From NCBI GenBank assembly GCA_023653785.1, contig JAMKCH010005365.1, positions 1-64,000 of the forward strand: a DNA stretch of 64,000 nt, read 5' to 3'. The notes under the pieces were generated by a model. That model was not told where the DNA came from. It worked only from the letters and a program-made list of their open reading frames with translations, and ran no database searches. Below, in pieces: positions 11,715-23,053 of this stretch. The DNA is from Ophioderma brevispina (taxonomy: Eukaryota > Echinodermata > Ophiuroidea > Amphilepidida > Ophiodermatidae). Every line of letters starts with the position of its first letter. Within the stretch, counting starts at the first letter, position 1. The position numbers and the translations under genes were made by a program.

Positions 11715-12037
11715 TTTCATAGGGGCATATGTGTGACTATTATGTTCTTCTATCGTGCGCGCGTCATTTGTTTCACCACTGCAACCAATAACCTCATCAC
11801 GGTTTATTTCCGTATAATTATATTACGTGCCTGCTATTATCATGATTATAGAGGAATCTCAGTTTCTTTTCTTACACCGACAATCCAAATAAAAATGAAA
11901 TCGAATTGTGGAACTTTCGGCGGCTTGTTGGATGGCTTTCCAAATGCCTGCTGCAAGTGCTAGGCGTGTTTGGAACCCCTTTTTTGAATGCACTTTTCAT
12001 GCTGCACTCCAGAAATTGTCAATGGAAATGCTATTTT

Positions 12038-12253
12038 CAGTGGCGTACCAGGTGGGGGCAGAGGGGAGCAGAGTCCCCCTCTGAAAACATTTTTGAGCGG
12101 AAATCGGAAATAAAACACGGATATTCATGTTAAATCAGCCCCTGTTCGGATTCTTTGCCCTGCGACCGGGGAAATTTTTGCTTGAAATCGGACATTGTGT
12201 TGCACCTACCGGGAAATTGCCCCCTCGGAACCAACCGGGCTGGCTCGCGCCTG
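12038..12253. mobile_element. Degenerate hAT-type MITE
   Basis: CAGTGGCGTACCAGG at the left and, reverse-complemented, CAGGCGCGAGCCAGCC at the right match hAT-type ends like those of the elements at 12590 and 22263. The flanking octamers GCTATTTT and ATAATTTT agree at five of eight positions, as expected for an old insertion. Confidence 0.6.
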
Positions 12254-12309
12254 ATAATTTTAAGATTAAAAACTGAAGAGAGTAAATTCACTACAGGACC
12301 CATAGATAT

Positions 12310-12475
12310 TAGGAGCGTATTCTATTAAAAAACTGCCGCTGTGATATTTGTCACACTTCGGGTAGTCTGCGGAATAAGCTCATGTACACAATAAATACTG
12401 TGATTAGGCTTTTTTTCCGTCTAGACTACCTGGGGGCGGTAAAAATATACATGGTAATATAATATAGAACAGCGG
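12310..12475. mobile_element. Short inverted-repeat MITE, family shared with 54640-54795
   Basis: The ends CCGCTGTGATATTTGTCAC and the reverse complement of CTAGACTACC..GGGGGCGGTAAAAATAT form imperfect inverted repeats. The same order (GCTGTGATATTGTTACCGC, CTTCGAGTAGT, GCTCATG) appears at 54640-54795, so this is one family with two copies here. Confidence 0.5.
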
Positions 12476-12489
12476 CTTCAAACTTAAGC

Positions 12490-13110
12490 CATGATATACT
12501 TCAGTCGCAGCGAGCCGCTTTCTTCTCGTGCGCATGCGTAACCCACGATCTTGAGTTCAAAATCCGGTGTGTAACGCAATCGCTAGCTGCAGTGGCGAAC
12601 AGTGAAGGGCCAGGGGGCAGCTGCCCCCCCCCCGACACCAAAAAATCAGGGAAAAAATCGGGAAGGGGAGCCAAAAATGGGAAGGAAAAAAGGGAGAAGG
12701 AAGAAGAAAAGAGAAAGAAAAAGAGGGAAAACGAAGAAGAAAGGAGTAAAAAAGAAGAAAAATGAGAAAAAGGAAGAAGAAAGGGGAAAAAGAAGAGGAA
12801 GAAGAGGAAAGAAAGAAGGAAGAGAGAAAGGGAAGGGGTAAGGTTGTGCCGACTGGGTCACTCGGTGAGCACAGCGAGCCGGAACAATTGGCGCCTGAAA
12901 AATCGGGAAACTTCTGAGTCTGGCCCCCCCCCCCCGGAGGCTCAGGTCTGATTACGCCCCTGGCTAGCTGCGAATGGATGTTTATCGCGGGCTTTAACCA
13001 CCGATGCTGCCCAGTTCCAATCCCAGTTCATTCGCTGTGGAAACCAGTCTTATTGAAAAGGCTCAAACGGCAGTCTCACCGCGGTTGAGGTTTTGAATCT
13101 ACCCCTACAA
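12490..13110 (+). mobile_element. tRNA-derived SINE, interrupted by a hAT MITE
   Basis: A B-box-like GAGTTCAAAATCC (12553-12565) lies downstream of a degenerate tRNA-like head. The block GATCTTGAGTTCAAAATCCG..CAATCGCTAGCTGCGA..GGGCTTTA matches the second copy at 46470-46780. The copy here is split by the hAT MITE 12590-12962; the other copy is uninterrupted at the same point. The 3' limit near 13110 is uncertain. Confidence 0.6.
12590..12962. mobile_element. hAT-type MITE with polypurine core
   Basis: CAGTGGCGAACAGTG.. at the left and the complement of CAGGGGCGTAATCAGACC at the right are hAT-type ends. A perfect 8-bp duplication GCTAGCTG flanks the element (12582-12589, 12963-12970). The core (about 12650-12840) is almost pure purine, with GAAGAAGAAAAG-like runs. 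The Lys/Arg-rich open frame across it is low-complexity artefact. Confidence 0.9.
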
Positions 13111-13127
13111 TATAGTGTTTTCTCCAG

Positions 13128-13253
13128 GTCGTATGGGCTAATTCCAAGGAAGTCGGGTGTGCTCGGGGGGCCTTTTTGTAGCAAGTTAATAGACAATGAA
13201 GGCGGTTTAGACGGAAGAACAAACTGTGGAAGAAGCTGTCATTATGCTCCAGG
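13128..13253 (+). CDS. CAP-domain exon 2 (VVW...HYAPG), one frame break
   Basis: After the acceptor TTTTCTCCAG (13127) the exon opens in phase 0 with VVWANSKEVGCARG, which is the CAP signature continuing from HYTH at the end of exon 1. Downstream it reads CSKLIDNEGGLDG, then RTNCGRSCHYAPG. The two parts are in different frames: the run of six G at 13165-13170 is one base too long (or two too short) for a continuous frame. Donor GTAAGT at 13254, phase 2. Cysteines follow the family pattern (GC..FC..NC..SCHY). A homopolymer indel in the assembly or a real frameshift are both possible. An internal AG (13181) gives a shorter alternative start. Confidence 0.82.
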
Positions 13254-13417
13254 GTAAGTGTCTTCGTTTATTTGTATTGCAAAACACCGATATCGTATTG
13301 CAGGCCATTGGTTTCGAATCAAGATGTCGCCAAAGATCTTAACCTGTGAATAAGGAATAACTTTTAACTTAGATATTTTTTTACTACAATAAATTGTATT
13401 TCATTATGTTTTTGTAG

Positions 13418-13509
13418 TGGTAATTATGTTGGCGTGAGGCCTTTTAAGAGTGGACCAAGATGTACGCAGTGTGCGTCGGGAATAGGCTGTTGCCTAGACA
13501 ACGCGTGTA
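13418..13509 (+). CDS. CAP C-terminal/hinge exon 3 (GNYVG..CC)
   Basis: The acceptor TATGTTTTTGTAG and donor GTAAGT (13510) bound a 92-nt exon, phase 2 to 1. With the two bases carried over from exon 2 it reads PGGNYVGVRPFKSGPRC, then TQCASGIGCCLDNAC. Gly-Asn-Tyr-x-Gly followed by a Cys-rich hinge is the hallmark end of CRISP/antigen-5-type CAP domains. No frame break. Confidence 0.85.
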
Positions 13510-14123
13510 GTAAGTAACACTATTCGTAGAAAACGAAAACTTGAATACCGGGTGTTTCAAAAAAGGAGAATACGCAAAGCGCCTCTATTTCACGAAGAGA
13601 AAAAAGTAAACCATACAAATTAATACACATCTTTCCAAAAGGACACATATTGACTGGGTTATGGCCGATTGGAAATTTGTACCACTTTTTCATTTTATCC
13701 ACAGGTGTTACTGTTTTCTTTGTATTTAGACAATACACATTCTCCAAGCACATTCTTTTGTTTATTGTATCTTTTGTTCTTGCGACAAAGGTCAGTCCAG
13801 ATATTGAAAAGGTTAGTTTAAATTATTACAAATTCCTAGATCTTACCTCATTTTCTTTACCTCTCGGTACTGGTAAATTCAAACACATACCCTGATACAT
13901 ATGAATAGTGTGTGCACTTCTATATTTTAACAAATATATTACTTGATATTTGCACCAATCATACTCAGAGTTAGCAAATATTCGGGAATATTATCTAACA
14001 AAGTATCTAACAAATTTACTCTGATAGAAGATGCAGTGTGAAAATTACTGTCATATTTTTGAATGGCTTTCATGGTGTATTTCGGACTTTATTTCTGCTA
14101 TTGTTTCTTTGTATTTGTTACAG

Positions 14124-14156
14124 CAAATCCGCCTCCTAATCAAGTTGACTCATGTG
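14124..14156 (+). CDS. 33-nt linker exon 4
   Basis: A short phase 1-1 exon between a strong acceptor (TTTCTTTGTATTTGTTACAG) and donor GTATGT. With flanking split codons it reads TNPPPNQVDSC, a Pro-rich linker ending in Cys. It joins in frame after the CAP hinge (..DNAC). Small size leaves some doubt, but both sites and phases fit. Confidence 0.68.
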
Positions 14157-14418
14157 GTATGTATACCGGAATATACTAAATTATACATAGTCGAAATAAA
14201 CTTATGAAATATAGATACCCTACAAGTACACCGAAATCCACACATACCCATACCCGCGGACAGAAAGATTTTACGTATTACATTTTTATGTAAGTCCATC
14301 CCATTATATCAAACACCGCTATAACCGCTATAATTCCTACATTAATATGTTCGAACATTCATTTTCTCCTGGTTGCAAATATGGCATGAAGCAGAGCAGA
14401 TCGTGATGAATGCATTTA

Positions 14419-15545
14419 CCGGTGTGTCCCAAAAAAAAAACCGCAACACTTTGGTGGCAGGACGCCATAAAGTTTTGAACAAAAGCACGTGACTACTTAT
14501 TCTCTTTTGTTGTACGGTCGAATAGGACTGCTAGCTAATCTCCCTGAAAAGTTTCATAATGGAGAGTTAATAGTTTTTGTAAAATATGTCCCCAACAATC
14601 ACGTAACCCGCAGAACCCATTTTACAAAATGAGGAGCTGGTAACCGGCACTAGACCTTGCAATGAAGAACAAATTGCATACATATTGATTGCAATCTACA
14701 TTTACTTGCCCAATTTCGTGCAGAACAACTTCTACTTACTGGTTCAAATGGCTGCATTTACATAGACTTATTACTTAACCGATAATGATAAAACATTAAT
14801 TAATTTGCGATAAAATATGTTTAAGACAATATAAACTATTACGAGTCATAGACAAACTCCACTACATAAAATTGATAATGCGTTGGGCTGCAACTTGCTT
14901 GTACTGAAAATAATGTTAAATTCTCAACTTTTTGAAATAAAACCTATGTTTCAACCAACACTCAATAACAATATCAGGATAAATTCATTATTCTGTTCAT
15001 TAATTTTTGGTTAAGATAACGCTTTGTGTGCCGCCACAAAATGATGATGAATGATTAGCTCTAATCCAATGCTGTCTTATTTGAACAATAAAGTCGAAGT
15101 ATTTGTTGATCACACATTCCTAATTCGATCTATTAAGTATGTTAAAAGGCCTGTTTTTTAGAGCTGTCATTATAACCAATGGAAACTTCATATGTTATAT
15201 CCTGTCAGTAGCTGTTTTTAGTTTTTATAAAAGAAAATGAAATGGTGGTTGGACTTACAGATTCATATTGGTGGTTCTCTGGGCGCAGAAATGTACAATG
15301 CCGTATTTGTAGTTTAATAGTGCCGGAAGATCATTTGTTTAAATGGTCCTCCTGCGGGTTACTTGATTTTCTGGGGTCATATCTTAAAAATTATGGACTC
15401 TATCTAAAAACCTTTATGAACTTTTCAGGATCATTAGCTAACAGTTCCATCTTACCTTCCACAAAGAATAAGTAGTCATAGTGCTTTGTTAAACCTTATG
15501 GCCGCCTGCCACCAGTTTTGCGTTTTTTTTTTTGGGGGACCACGG
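14419..15545. mobile_element. TIR DNA element with TA duplication (mariner-like, non-autonomous)
   Basis: Terminal inverted repeats of about 85 bp: the left end has CCGGTGTGTCCC, then an A-run, CGCAACACTTTGGTGGCAGG and GCCATAAAGTTT; the right end is its imperfect complement (TTTGGGGGACCACGG at 15545). TA flanks both sides (14417-14418, 15546-15547), as in Tc1/mariner insertions. No transposase motif is seen in the interior. It lies in the intron between exons 4 and 5. Confidence 0.75.
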
Positions 15546-15559
15546 TAGTAGTGCAGATT

Positions 15560-15870
15560 AACGTGACAAATTGTGGGCTATTGTGCAGTTTCGATTGGCA
15601 CTATTTCATATTGGAAGACGTTTTCAAAATGGCCGTTGAATAATTATGCGGAATCCGTATATTTCTAATACAATTCATTCTTATGTTCACACATACAGAA
15701 GTTGGAGCTTTGGCCATTCACGGTATATTTTACTAGCCAAATACCAATACAACGGTGGCAAAATTCTCAGTCCTTTAAAATTGGGGGCGTTCTTCAAACA
15801 AATGGGGTGCTCTTATTGCTTTAGCCCTTTCAGAGAAATCTTAATCAAAAACATTGGTACAATGTAGATA
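15560..15870 (+). repeat. Interspersed repeat, copy of the 18110-18385 family
   Basis: Shared blocks with 18110-18385: CTATTTCATATTGGAAG / CTATTTCACATTGGAAG, then CCGTTGAATAATTA, CACACAGAA.., CCATTCAC and a tail GGGGGCG..TTCTTCAA..ATTATTGCTT. A tail fragment also appears reversed at 17820-17890 and forward at 56495-56560. No coding content. Confidence 0.55.
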
Positions 15871-16061
15871 TTGTTTATAGATAACGGCAACCCATGCTAG
15901 ATTATACATTGCCTAACAGTTTTTAGAGTTTATATTGACAAAACAAGCTAGGGTCCAGAATGGCACTTGTAGCGCTTTTTAGATCTTATTCTCAAAGCAC
16001 GTTTCTGTGGTTTTAATATTTTGTGTCCGTCCGCAAGAGGGCACATAGGGATTTTGCTTTA

Positions 16062-16255
16062 GGGATGAATCAATACTCACTGGTCGGGGTTTTCCGGTTG
16101 CTGCCCGGTTCGCGCGGTTCAATTATTCATTGAGTTTGCTGAATTACCTAATCGGATTTTTTAAATGGTTCAGAAGAGTGAGCCGGATTAAATAACCGCC
16201 TGGGAACCGGGCAAGAACCGGAAAATGCCCTCCCGGTTAAGTTTTATTTGGTCCC
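16062..16255. mobile_element. Harbinger-like MITE, copy 1
   Basis: A palindromic 194-bp element with ends GGGATGAATCAATACTCA / complement GGGACCAAATAAAACTTA and the inner arm TTTTCCGGTT..GCCCGGTTC. TTA flanks it on both sides (16059-16061, 16256-16258); 3-bp TWA duplications are typical of PIF/Harbinger. A second copy is at 23054-23251. Confidence 0.82.
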
Positions 16256-16619
16256 TTACTATTGAGTGTATTTATCTGTGTAAACCTCTCCTGTTGTGTG
16301 TCTGTTTTAAAATATGCTGATAGCTCAAATGTTAACCCTAAACCCCATAATTGCTCGCTGTTGTCCACATACGTTTCACACGATTTCATTCACGGCACTT
16401 GCATGTAATGGTTCTATGGGAAGACATCTCTCTAACACTCTCTAACCAAGGGCTCAGTTCGGTAGTCCTTGGAATTGCTGACATGTATGTTCTGGGTATC
16501 ATCATAATAAAACATACTAAAAAAACAGGGTGTATTTGCTTTAATTCACTATTGAATGAAAGCTATTGAACCGCGCCATGGGAATTGATATTTTATTAGC
16601 TCATATTGTGTGTACTTGT

Positions 16620-17460
16620 GCCGCACTAGTTTACCCCCTCAAGGGTTGGGTGTCAAGTCTCATGTAGAGGTCATAGAAGTCATGGCCTAAAATTTTTCAA
16701 ATAGTCCAAATTGGCATGGTGTTTCGACCTGTGTTGTTCAATTTTCATGATACTTGGATACACCTTTGGTCCTTAGGTAATGTCACACTTGTTGATGCCC
16801 TCATGTGACTTTGGTGACCTCATCTGACCCTTGACCTCATTCCCAAACCGCAAAATGCCAAAGTACGGCGGTCCCGGTAGTTTTCCATTCCCACGGTTTA
16901 GTCTGTGTCACATGAACTGCGAAAGATATTATAGTTAGTACTTGCGCGAGAGATTAACGTTATCAGTCCGCCATTGAGAATGTGTGTAAATGAACAAATC
17001 TCTAATATCTCCGGAAAAACGAAGGGGTTTCTATGGATATTTTTGCAGTCAGAGGGTCCGTTACTATGTGTTTTGTTTTGAATAGTATCGTAATTGATTC
17101 TGAACCTATAAAACCTAGCGAGAAAATTGAACATTTTTGTCGGGGTACTTCGGTGCTCGCAACACGGGAAATTGAACACGCAATCGCTACTGTCCATCCA
17201 TTTTTCCCAAAATGCCTTTCGATATTTTTCCAGTCTTGAGAATTTTTAAACATTTTATTTTTTTCCTTTTCTTTATGTCAACTTTTTTTTTCAATTTCGA
17301 AACAGGATTACGTACTTACCGCGACTTCGCCCGCAGTCCTTGGTAGTGTCACACGTGTTGTCTGAACCTTATTGAACTTGGTGACCTCACGTGACCTTTG
17401 TCCCTCATTCACAAACCGCAACACATGCCAAAGTAAGCCGTCAAAGTTGAGGTATATGGT
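16620..17460. repeat. Two diverged copies of a GACCTCA-rich repeat
   Basis: Blocks at about 16760-16880 and 17330-17450 share GTGTCACAC, TTGGTGACCTCA, TGACC and CCTCATTC.CAAACCGCAA followed by ATGCCAAAGTA. They are direct repeats about 570 bp apart. The intervening sequence shows no recognised gene. Confidence 0.5.
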
Positions 17461-18109
17461 ATGAAAACCTCTTTTTATACTTTACTTTTGAACAGGGTAA
17501 ACATAAAATGGTTTCTTATCATACCGTGTTCACATGTTATTGAGGATAAATCTACATTTTTAAGTCAGATTTTGTTTATATCTTTATTTTGGCCGAAACA
17601 AACGGTAAAAATTCATTGTTCATTGATTTTAACCAAATTTTGGTAGGGGCGACCATTCATGACGTCATGGGAACAAGGTGCTGGGATGTTGTGTACTTAT
17701 TTTTGATCAATGGATAACGGGGGAGACTGCAATAGGCTATCCATTGAGACCATAGGGTTCGGTATGGGGACATCTACACCCCCTCCCTCCCCGTTAGACG
17801 TGTTCAAAAATAGTTCGACGGGGTTAAAGCAATAATGGCACATTTTTTGAAGAGGCGTACCCCAATTTTTCAAAATTTCATATTTTGGCACAGTTTGCGT
17901 TGGTAATTGTCTATGAATCTATACCTGCGAACGAGACTGCTAAAAAATGCTTATTTAACATAAATAAAGCGATTTTGTATTTGGAATTTGTATCCCAGAT
18001 TGACTAACGGCAGAGCTTGAAATGCTAGCGATCTATTCCGTCCATGGTGAATAGTGCCATCTCGAGAAAATACCCTGATTGACTTGACCTGAACCGACTA
18101 AACAACTAA

Positions 18110-18385
18110 TGGATGAGCGTGGACACGTACATGGCGCTATTTCCGGCTATTTCACATTGGAAGGCCGGTTCCAGCAGCCGTTGAATTATTACGGGGATCC
18201 CGATATAATTATTCTAATTACAAAATTCCCTTCGTTTGTGCACACAGAATTTGGCGAGCTTAACCATTCACAGGTATTTTTTTTTTTTTTTAAAATTAGG
18301 TTAAAAACGCGTGTTTTTTTGTTTTTTGAAAATTTTGGGGCGCTCTTCAAAAAAGTGTCTATTATTGCTTAATATGTGTTTTTCC
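18110..18385 (+). repeat. Interspersed repeat (same family as 15560-15870)
   Basis: See shared blocks listed for 15560-15870. This copy carries a 15-T run near 18278 and the tail GGGGCGCTCTTCAAAAAAG..ATTATTGCTTAA. Open frames across it are not supported. Confidence 0.55.
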
Positions 18386-18506
18386 AGTATTCAACTGATG
18401 TTTTTTTTTATAAACTAACCGGCTCCCAAGACGGTTTTTAGATATTCAAAACCTTAGAGTTTTTAACATGAAGTCTTGAAGTCTTTTCTCTTTTACAATA
18501 ATTTAG

Positions 18507-18594
18507 ATTGTCGTCAGATCTGCCACAATTGCGGTACAGTGACAGGCTGCAAATGCACCACCGGCCTGGTTGTTGGCACGCACCGCTTGTACAA
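18507..18594 (+). CDS. EGF-like exon 5, length 88 nt with frame break
   Basis: After acceptor ACAATAATTTAG and before donor GTGAGT (18595) the exon reads CRQICHNCGTVTGCKCT, matching the first five cysteines of the EGF-like exon at 32295. After codon CKCT the frame must shift to give PAWLLARTACT, ending in the expected sixth-position Cys and a phase 1 donor. A symmetric phase 1-1 EGF exon here would be 90 nt, so about two bases are missing near 18558 or one is extra. The short stretch before the break is intact. It is either a pseudo-exon or an assembly indel. Being phase 1-1 with both neighbours, it could also be skipped without harm. Confidence 0.65.
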
Positions 18595-19743
18595 GTGAGT
18601 ACGACGCTTTTTTATAATAGCTACTAAACTGAAGAATTACCAACATCTGATCAAACAACTGATTATGATATCGTCTTTTCATGGCATTGGGTACATATCT
18701 TTTTCCCATCTGCTCATCGTGTACTGTAATTCCGATTTCCAGGGGGTACTTTCGCATGTTTGCGAAAATCTCGACCATTCCCGTTTGCGGGAGACTATTA
18801 ATTATCCCCACTGACCTTTACACATGGCTCCGCACAGTGAAGTGGTCGCCCGAGTTGAAACCACAGGAGTGTTTTTTTTTACCTATACCTATGGCGGAAA
18901 CAATATATACACCTGCTGGTCACATATTCCACACAGATATTCTATTGTTTGACAAGGTGTTGCATTGTTTTCGCCGCCATCTGTATAGTAAAAACCAGAG
19001 GGGTTTTGAGTCCATCCCACAATGCCACCAGTTTTGGAAAAGTTCACACCTCAATAAGGGTCATGTGATCACATAAAAATCCTATTCTGAACACGTAAAA
19101 CCCTGGACTTTAACGCTCATTTTAGCCCGCAAAAGCGTTAGTACTTAAGGAATGTTTGCATGATTGTGAAATGGCTTGTGTTCTAACTTTGGAACACTTT
19201 TTATCCCTAAGTACTGACATGTGTTTCGTACAGTACGATATAGGCACATTACTATGCATCCTTGGATTGTTCAAACACCCTTGGTAAAAACTACTTCCTG
19301 TTTCAATCGCGACTCAGACCCGCGATCCATGTGTATAGAGGTCGGTGTTATCCACATATCATCGATGCGCGCTAAGGGTTATCCATCACTAACCTGCTTT
19401 GGATAGACAAAATCTTGAGAGTAGACTACTTTCTTGCATGGAATTTCAAAACTGTTTTAAATGCTGAAATGCCTTAAGGAGTGATGGAATGTCATGATTG
19501 ACCCAAATGATTGGCGCAATCTTTTAATATGCTTACGGTCAGAAATCATTTCTGGCTAATCGTGCTAGTTGTTGATTCGTTTATTGCTATAGTAAGTTCG
19601 AGGGCTTAGATAACATGTAGCTAATGCTTATAAAATACGATCGTTTCTTACTGCTCCTTTGAGATTTCCTTTTTGGTATGTTTTAATGTTAATTTAGTTC
19701 ACATCATTTACTCTTTTCCTGACCATTTTTGTATCACATTCAG

Positions 19744-19860
19744 AAAGGTGTGAGGATACTCATGATAACTGTTGGAAAAGTCCAGGGTGGCCAAGTCCAG
19801 CATACTGCGGACAACATCCAGCCATTCCAGCTGGTTGCCCAGCAATGTGTGGTTTATGCG
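19744..19860 (+). CDS. ShKT-domain exon 6
   Basis: A 117-nt phase 1-1 exon between acceptor ..CACATTCAG and donor GTAAGA. It encodes RCEDTHDNCWKSPGWPS followed by a segment ending GCPAMCGLC: six cysteines with the spacing and the C-x-D start and CxxxCGxC end of a ShKT domain. Such domains often follow CAP domains in invertebrate secreted proteins, where they act as binding or channel-modulating modules. The domain is complete. It joins in frame to exon 5 or exon 4 and to the microexon 7. Its function here is not established; domain family is clear. Confidence 0.87.
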
Positions 19861-22018
19861 GTAAGATTAGATATTCATTCGTACCAATGGATTAAAGACA
19901 CTATCAGTGATTCACCCGAAAGAGACATTTGAAATGTGCAGGAATAAGTCTGTATATTTCTTATAAGTTACTTTTTTCCAACTAATTGACAGAAAAAGGA
20001 AGAAAACGGCAGTCTTCAAAGATATGACTCTCTCTTCAATTACGTTGTAGTAAGTGTCCGTTCGGACAGTAATGACTAATATATCCAATTTTGTCCTTAT
20101 TAGGTTGCTTTTGGCCTTATCATTTGTAGGATATGTTTGGGTACCTCTACTTGTTACAGACATTTTTCCGATTTTATGATTTAGCAAATCACTGATAGTG
20201 CCGTTAAATTAGACATGTGTAAAAGGGCCTGTACATTACTCAATAGCTAATTTATTTCTAGATAAAATAGAATAGCAAATGTAGGTGTATGGTTCAAAAG
20301 AATCTTTATATCATAGTACTTTTGTGAATGTAAATATTGTGACAGTTGGGCATAAAGATAATGTTTTGTACTATACTGTACATTCTGTACTATAAAGCAA
20401 GCAAACTGTGAATGTTTTGGGTGTCTTACAATAGATGATTTTGTGTGTTTGCAGTGGTCTATCGAAAAGTATAATATGAATTTTGATATGATATTGATAC
20501 AAACATGACAAATAACAAAATAATTGTTATGCATTTGCAAAGAATTCGTAGCGTATGCATGTATTGGTCTGCAGGAAGAATAAAATCTAAATTTTAAAAA
20601 ATTATATTGATACACTGAAATAAGTATTTTGCACAGACATTCTTTCACATATTATGTGAGTTGTTTAAAGTCATTAAATAGCGTTCTATTGCTTTCACAC
20701 GGGAACTTTTATTATGGCAGAGATATAATAATTACAATAAAAATACAGGGAATTATGCGAAAGACTTGGTCTGAGGTAATTTATCCATATAGCGAGTGCA
20801 GGCTCAACGATCCCAATGACATGGTACTTTATTCCGCGGAGCTGCCTTGTTGCTAACGGTATTGGAAAAGGAAATCAAATGTAAAAAAGACAGCCTTATT
20901 TACAATACAAAATACTAGCAGACTATTCATGTAATTATGTTGCGAGGAAACGAGTTATATCGAATGAACAATACTTCCTTTTTTTGGTGATATATTCATA
21001 CTTTTATATTCAACGGTTTGACGTTTCGTGCAATCTGTTTTGGCGCCTGTACAACGAGACAATAGTTCACAGTTTCAACGTATACTCTTTATCTTGTTAA
21101 GTTAATAGAAATACGCCAACACCACTCTCGATTCCAGCAAAATACGGCACTACGTTTTAAAAAATAACTAAAAGAGACACAAAATCGGAATGCCCCACAC
21201 AAGATTGATCATGGAACAACGAAGCCATAGGCTGACCGGCCCACTGAAATTAACGCCATCGTTCATTAGCGTTTGGGCTAATTATTATTATGTGTTTAAT
21301 TATTATTATAGAAAAAATCTAAATTAGAAATTTAGCCATTTTGTATCAAAGAAAAAAATATTAGTCTAATTCTTTTCAATGCGGATATTTTTGATGGAAA
21401 GCTTTAAATCAGTGCAAAGATCAGGATTTTCAGTTTTTAGGGACACTTTATATTTGAAATCTCTCGTTACAATAACCTTTAAGATATCGATCAATCTAGG
21501 TCAAAGACCATTGAATTTTGTTGAAATATGAAGTATTTCCACTTATAAGATAGCAGGGTAAAGAAGTACAAAAAATGGTGCGATTTGTACAAATCGGAAT
21601 ATCTTCCAATTTTGGCAACCCAGTCTTGTCTTTTTAATGCATAGCTCCAAAACCGTAAGCCGTAGATAATACAAACTATACGTTTTTGAATCGTTATAAG
21701 AAGGACAATTTGGCATTACTCCTGCGGTAACTTGAATTGCCCTCTCCTGGATCACAGAAAAGATGACAACATCATCTTTTCTAATTAGTGTGCCCTTGTA
21801 CAATACATTTATAGTTGTTGCCAAAAATTAATAAATCAAAAATAAACTGCACTCGATAGTTTTTATTACACACATAGGCCTCCACTATTATGAGGCCATA
21901 CACACAACCGGGTTTTAATTAATCTTATTCTCTAAGTCATTATGCATTCGAACTTACCGATCGTCTAGTGTGTTATATAACTGATATATTATATATACAT
22001 GTATTACTGTTTTTACAG

Positions 22019-22039
22019 TGCCAGGTGATGAGGAATGTG
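22019..22039 (+). CDS. 21-nt microexon 7
   Basis: The acceptor TTACTGTTTTTACAG and donor GTAAGC bound 21 nt in phase 1-1, reading PGDEEC with split flanking codons (giving V before it). It fits exactly between the ShKT exon and the Thr-rich exon in frame and adds one cysteine. Microexons cannot be proven from sequence alone, so confidence is moderate. Confidence 0.6.
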
Positions 22040-22262
22040 GTAAGCTTATGCTTTCTTTGTTTTCAGAAAGGGTTGTAGTTGTTTCTAACGCATAGGTTTG
22101 CACTCCTATAAATTTATAGTTTATCAGGGCGATAGTATGTACTTGGTTTGATAACGCAAAGGATTCAGCGCCTGAATACCTGACATCACTGTATATAAAT
22201 GCAATCCACTAATGTTGGTTAACATTTTACGCAACTCTTGTGTCAGTTTATGTATTTGAACT

Positions 22263-22448
22263 CAGTGGCGGATTTAAGAGTCAGCAGTGTCAGCAGCTGC
22301 TGACAGGCCCCCCATAAAATATTGCTCTCATGGCCACCTCAGACACTCCCTTTAGTTGCAAAAAAGTGAGACATTGCATCATTTTACGACCCAAAGAGGC
22401 GCCCGCCTTAAGCTGCTGACAGGGCCCTTTTCTTTAAATCCGCCACTG
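22263..22448. mobile_element. hAT-type MITE with perfect 8-bp duplication
   Basis: Ends CAGTGGCGGATTTAA and the complement TTAAATCCGCCACTG; inner arms CAGCTGCTGACAGG. TTTGAACT duplicates at 22255-22262 and 22449-22456. It lies in the intron after microexon 7. Confidence 0.93.
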
Positions 22449-23053
22449 TTTGAACTGCCGTTAATTCAAATATCAACCCATTTTACCCAACAAGATTTGC
22501 AGTGTAGCCTCAGCTGACCTCAGGCATGGTTTTTGCGAGACAATTCAAAATACATGTATTTGAGCTTATATGTAGCTTTTGAACTTTGACTTCGAGTTCA
22601 AGATGGTCAAAATACGAATCTTAGGGTCCAAGTGCTGTAATGTCTCGCAAGCATGGGGGATAAGATCAGTGGTCCTTTTTGAAGTGTCACAAGTGCACCT
22701 ATAGCAGAAGTGCCAGGTGTTGAATCATCCGTCTAAATTACAATCCGTTTCAAATATTTTGTATTTATTCACCATGGCCGTAAATGTGACATTCTTGCCT
22801 GATGCGGGTGTTTATTGGGTTTCGGAACGGTCACATCCCTCGCCTGTTTCAAGGACAGTGCAATAACTCTCTTTCGTCTCATATTTTACAACGTAACCGA
22901 AGATAAGCATTACGCTGACTTGAAGATGTGGGCCCGACCTGACCATCTCGAAACTTGATAGGCGCTGCTTCAGGCCAGGGTGCAACAATTAATATGGAAA
23001 GGGTGTGTAGGGTTAACAGGAAGACTTTTCATGAAATTTGCCAATGATTGTAA

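Noticed and set aside
12602..12861. Lys/Arg-rich protein on + or Phe/Leu-rich protein on -
   Set aside because: Arises from the polypurine core of a hAT MITE bounded by GCTAGCTG duplications.
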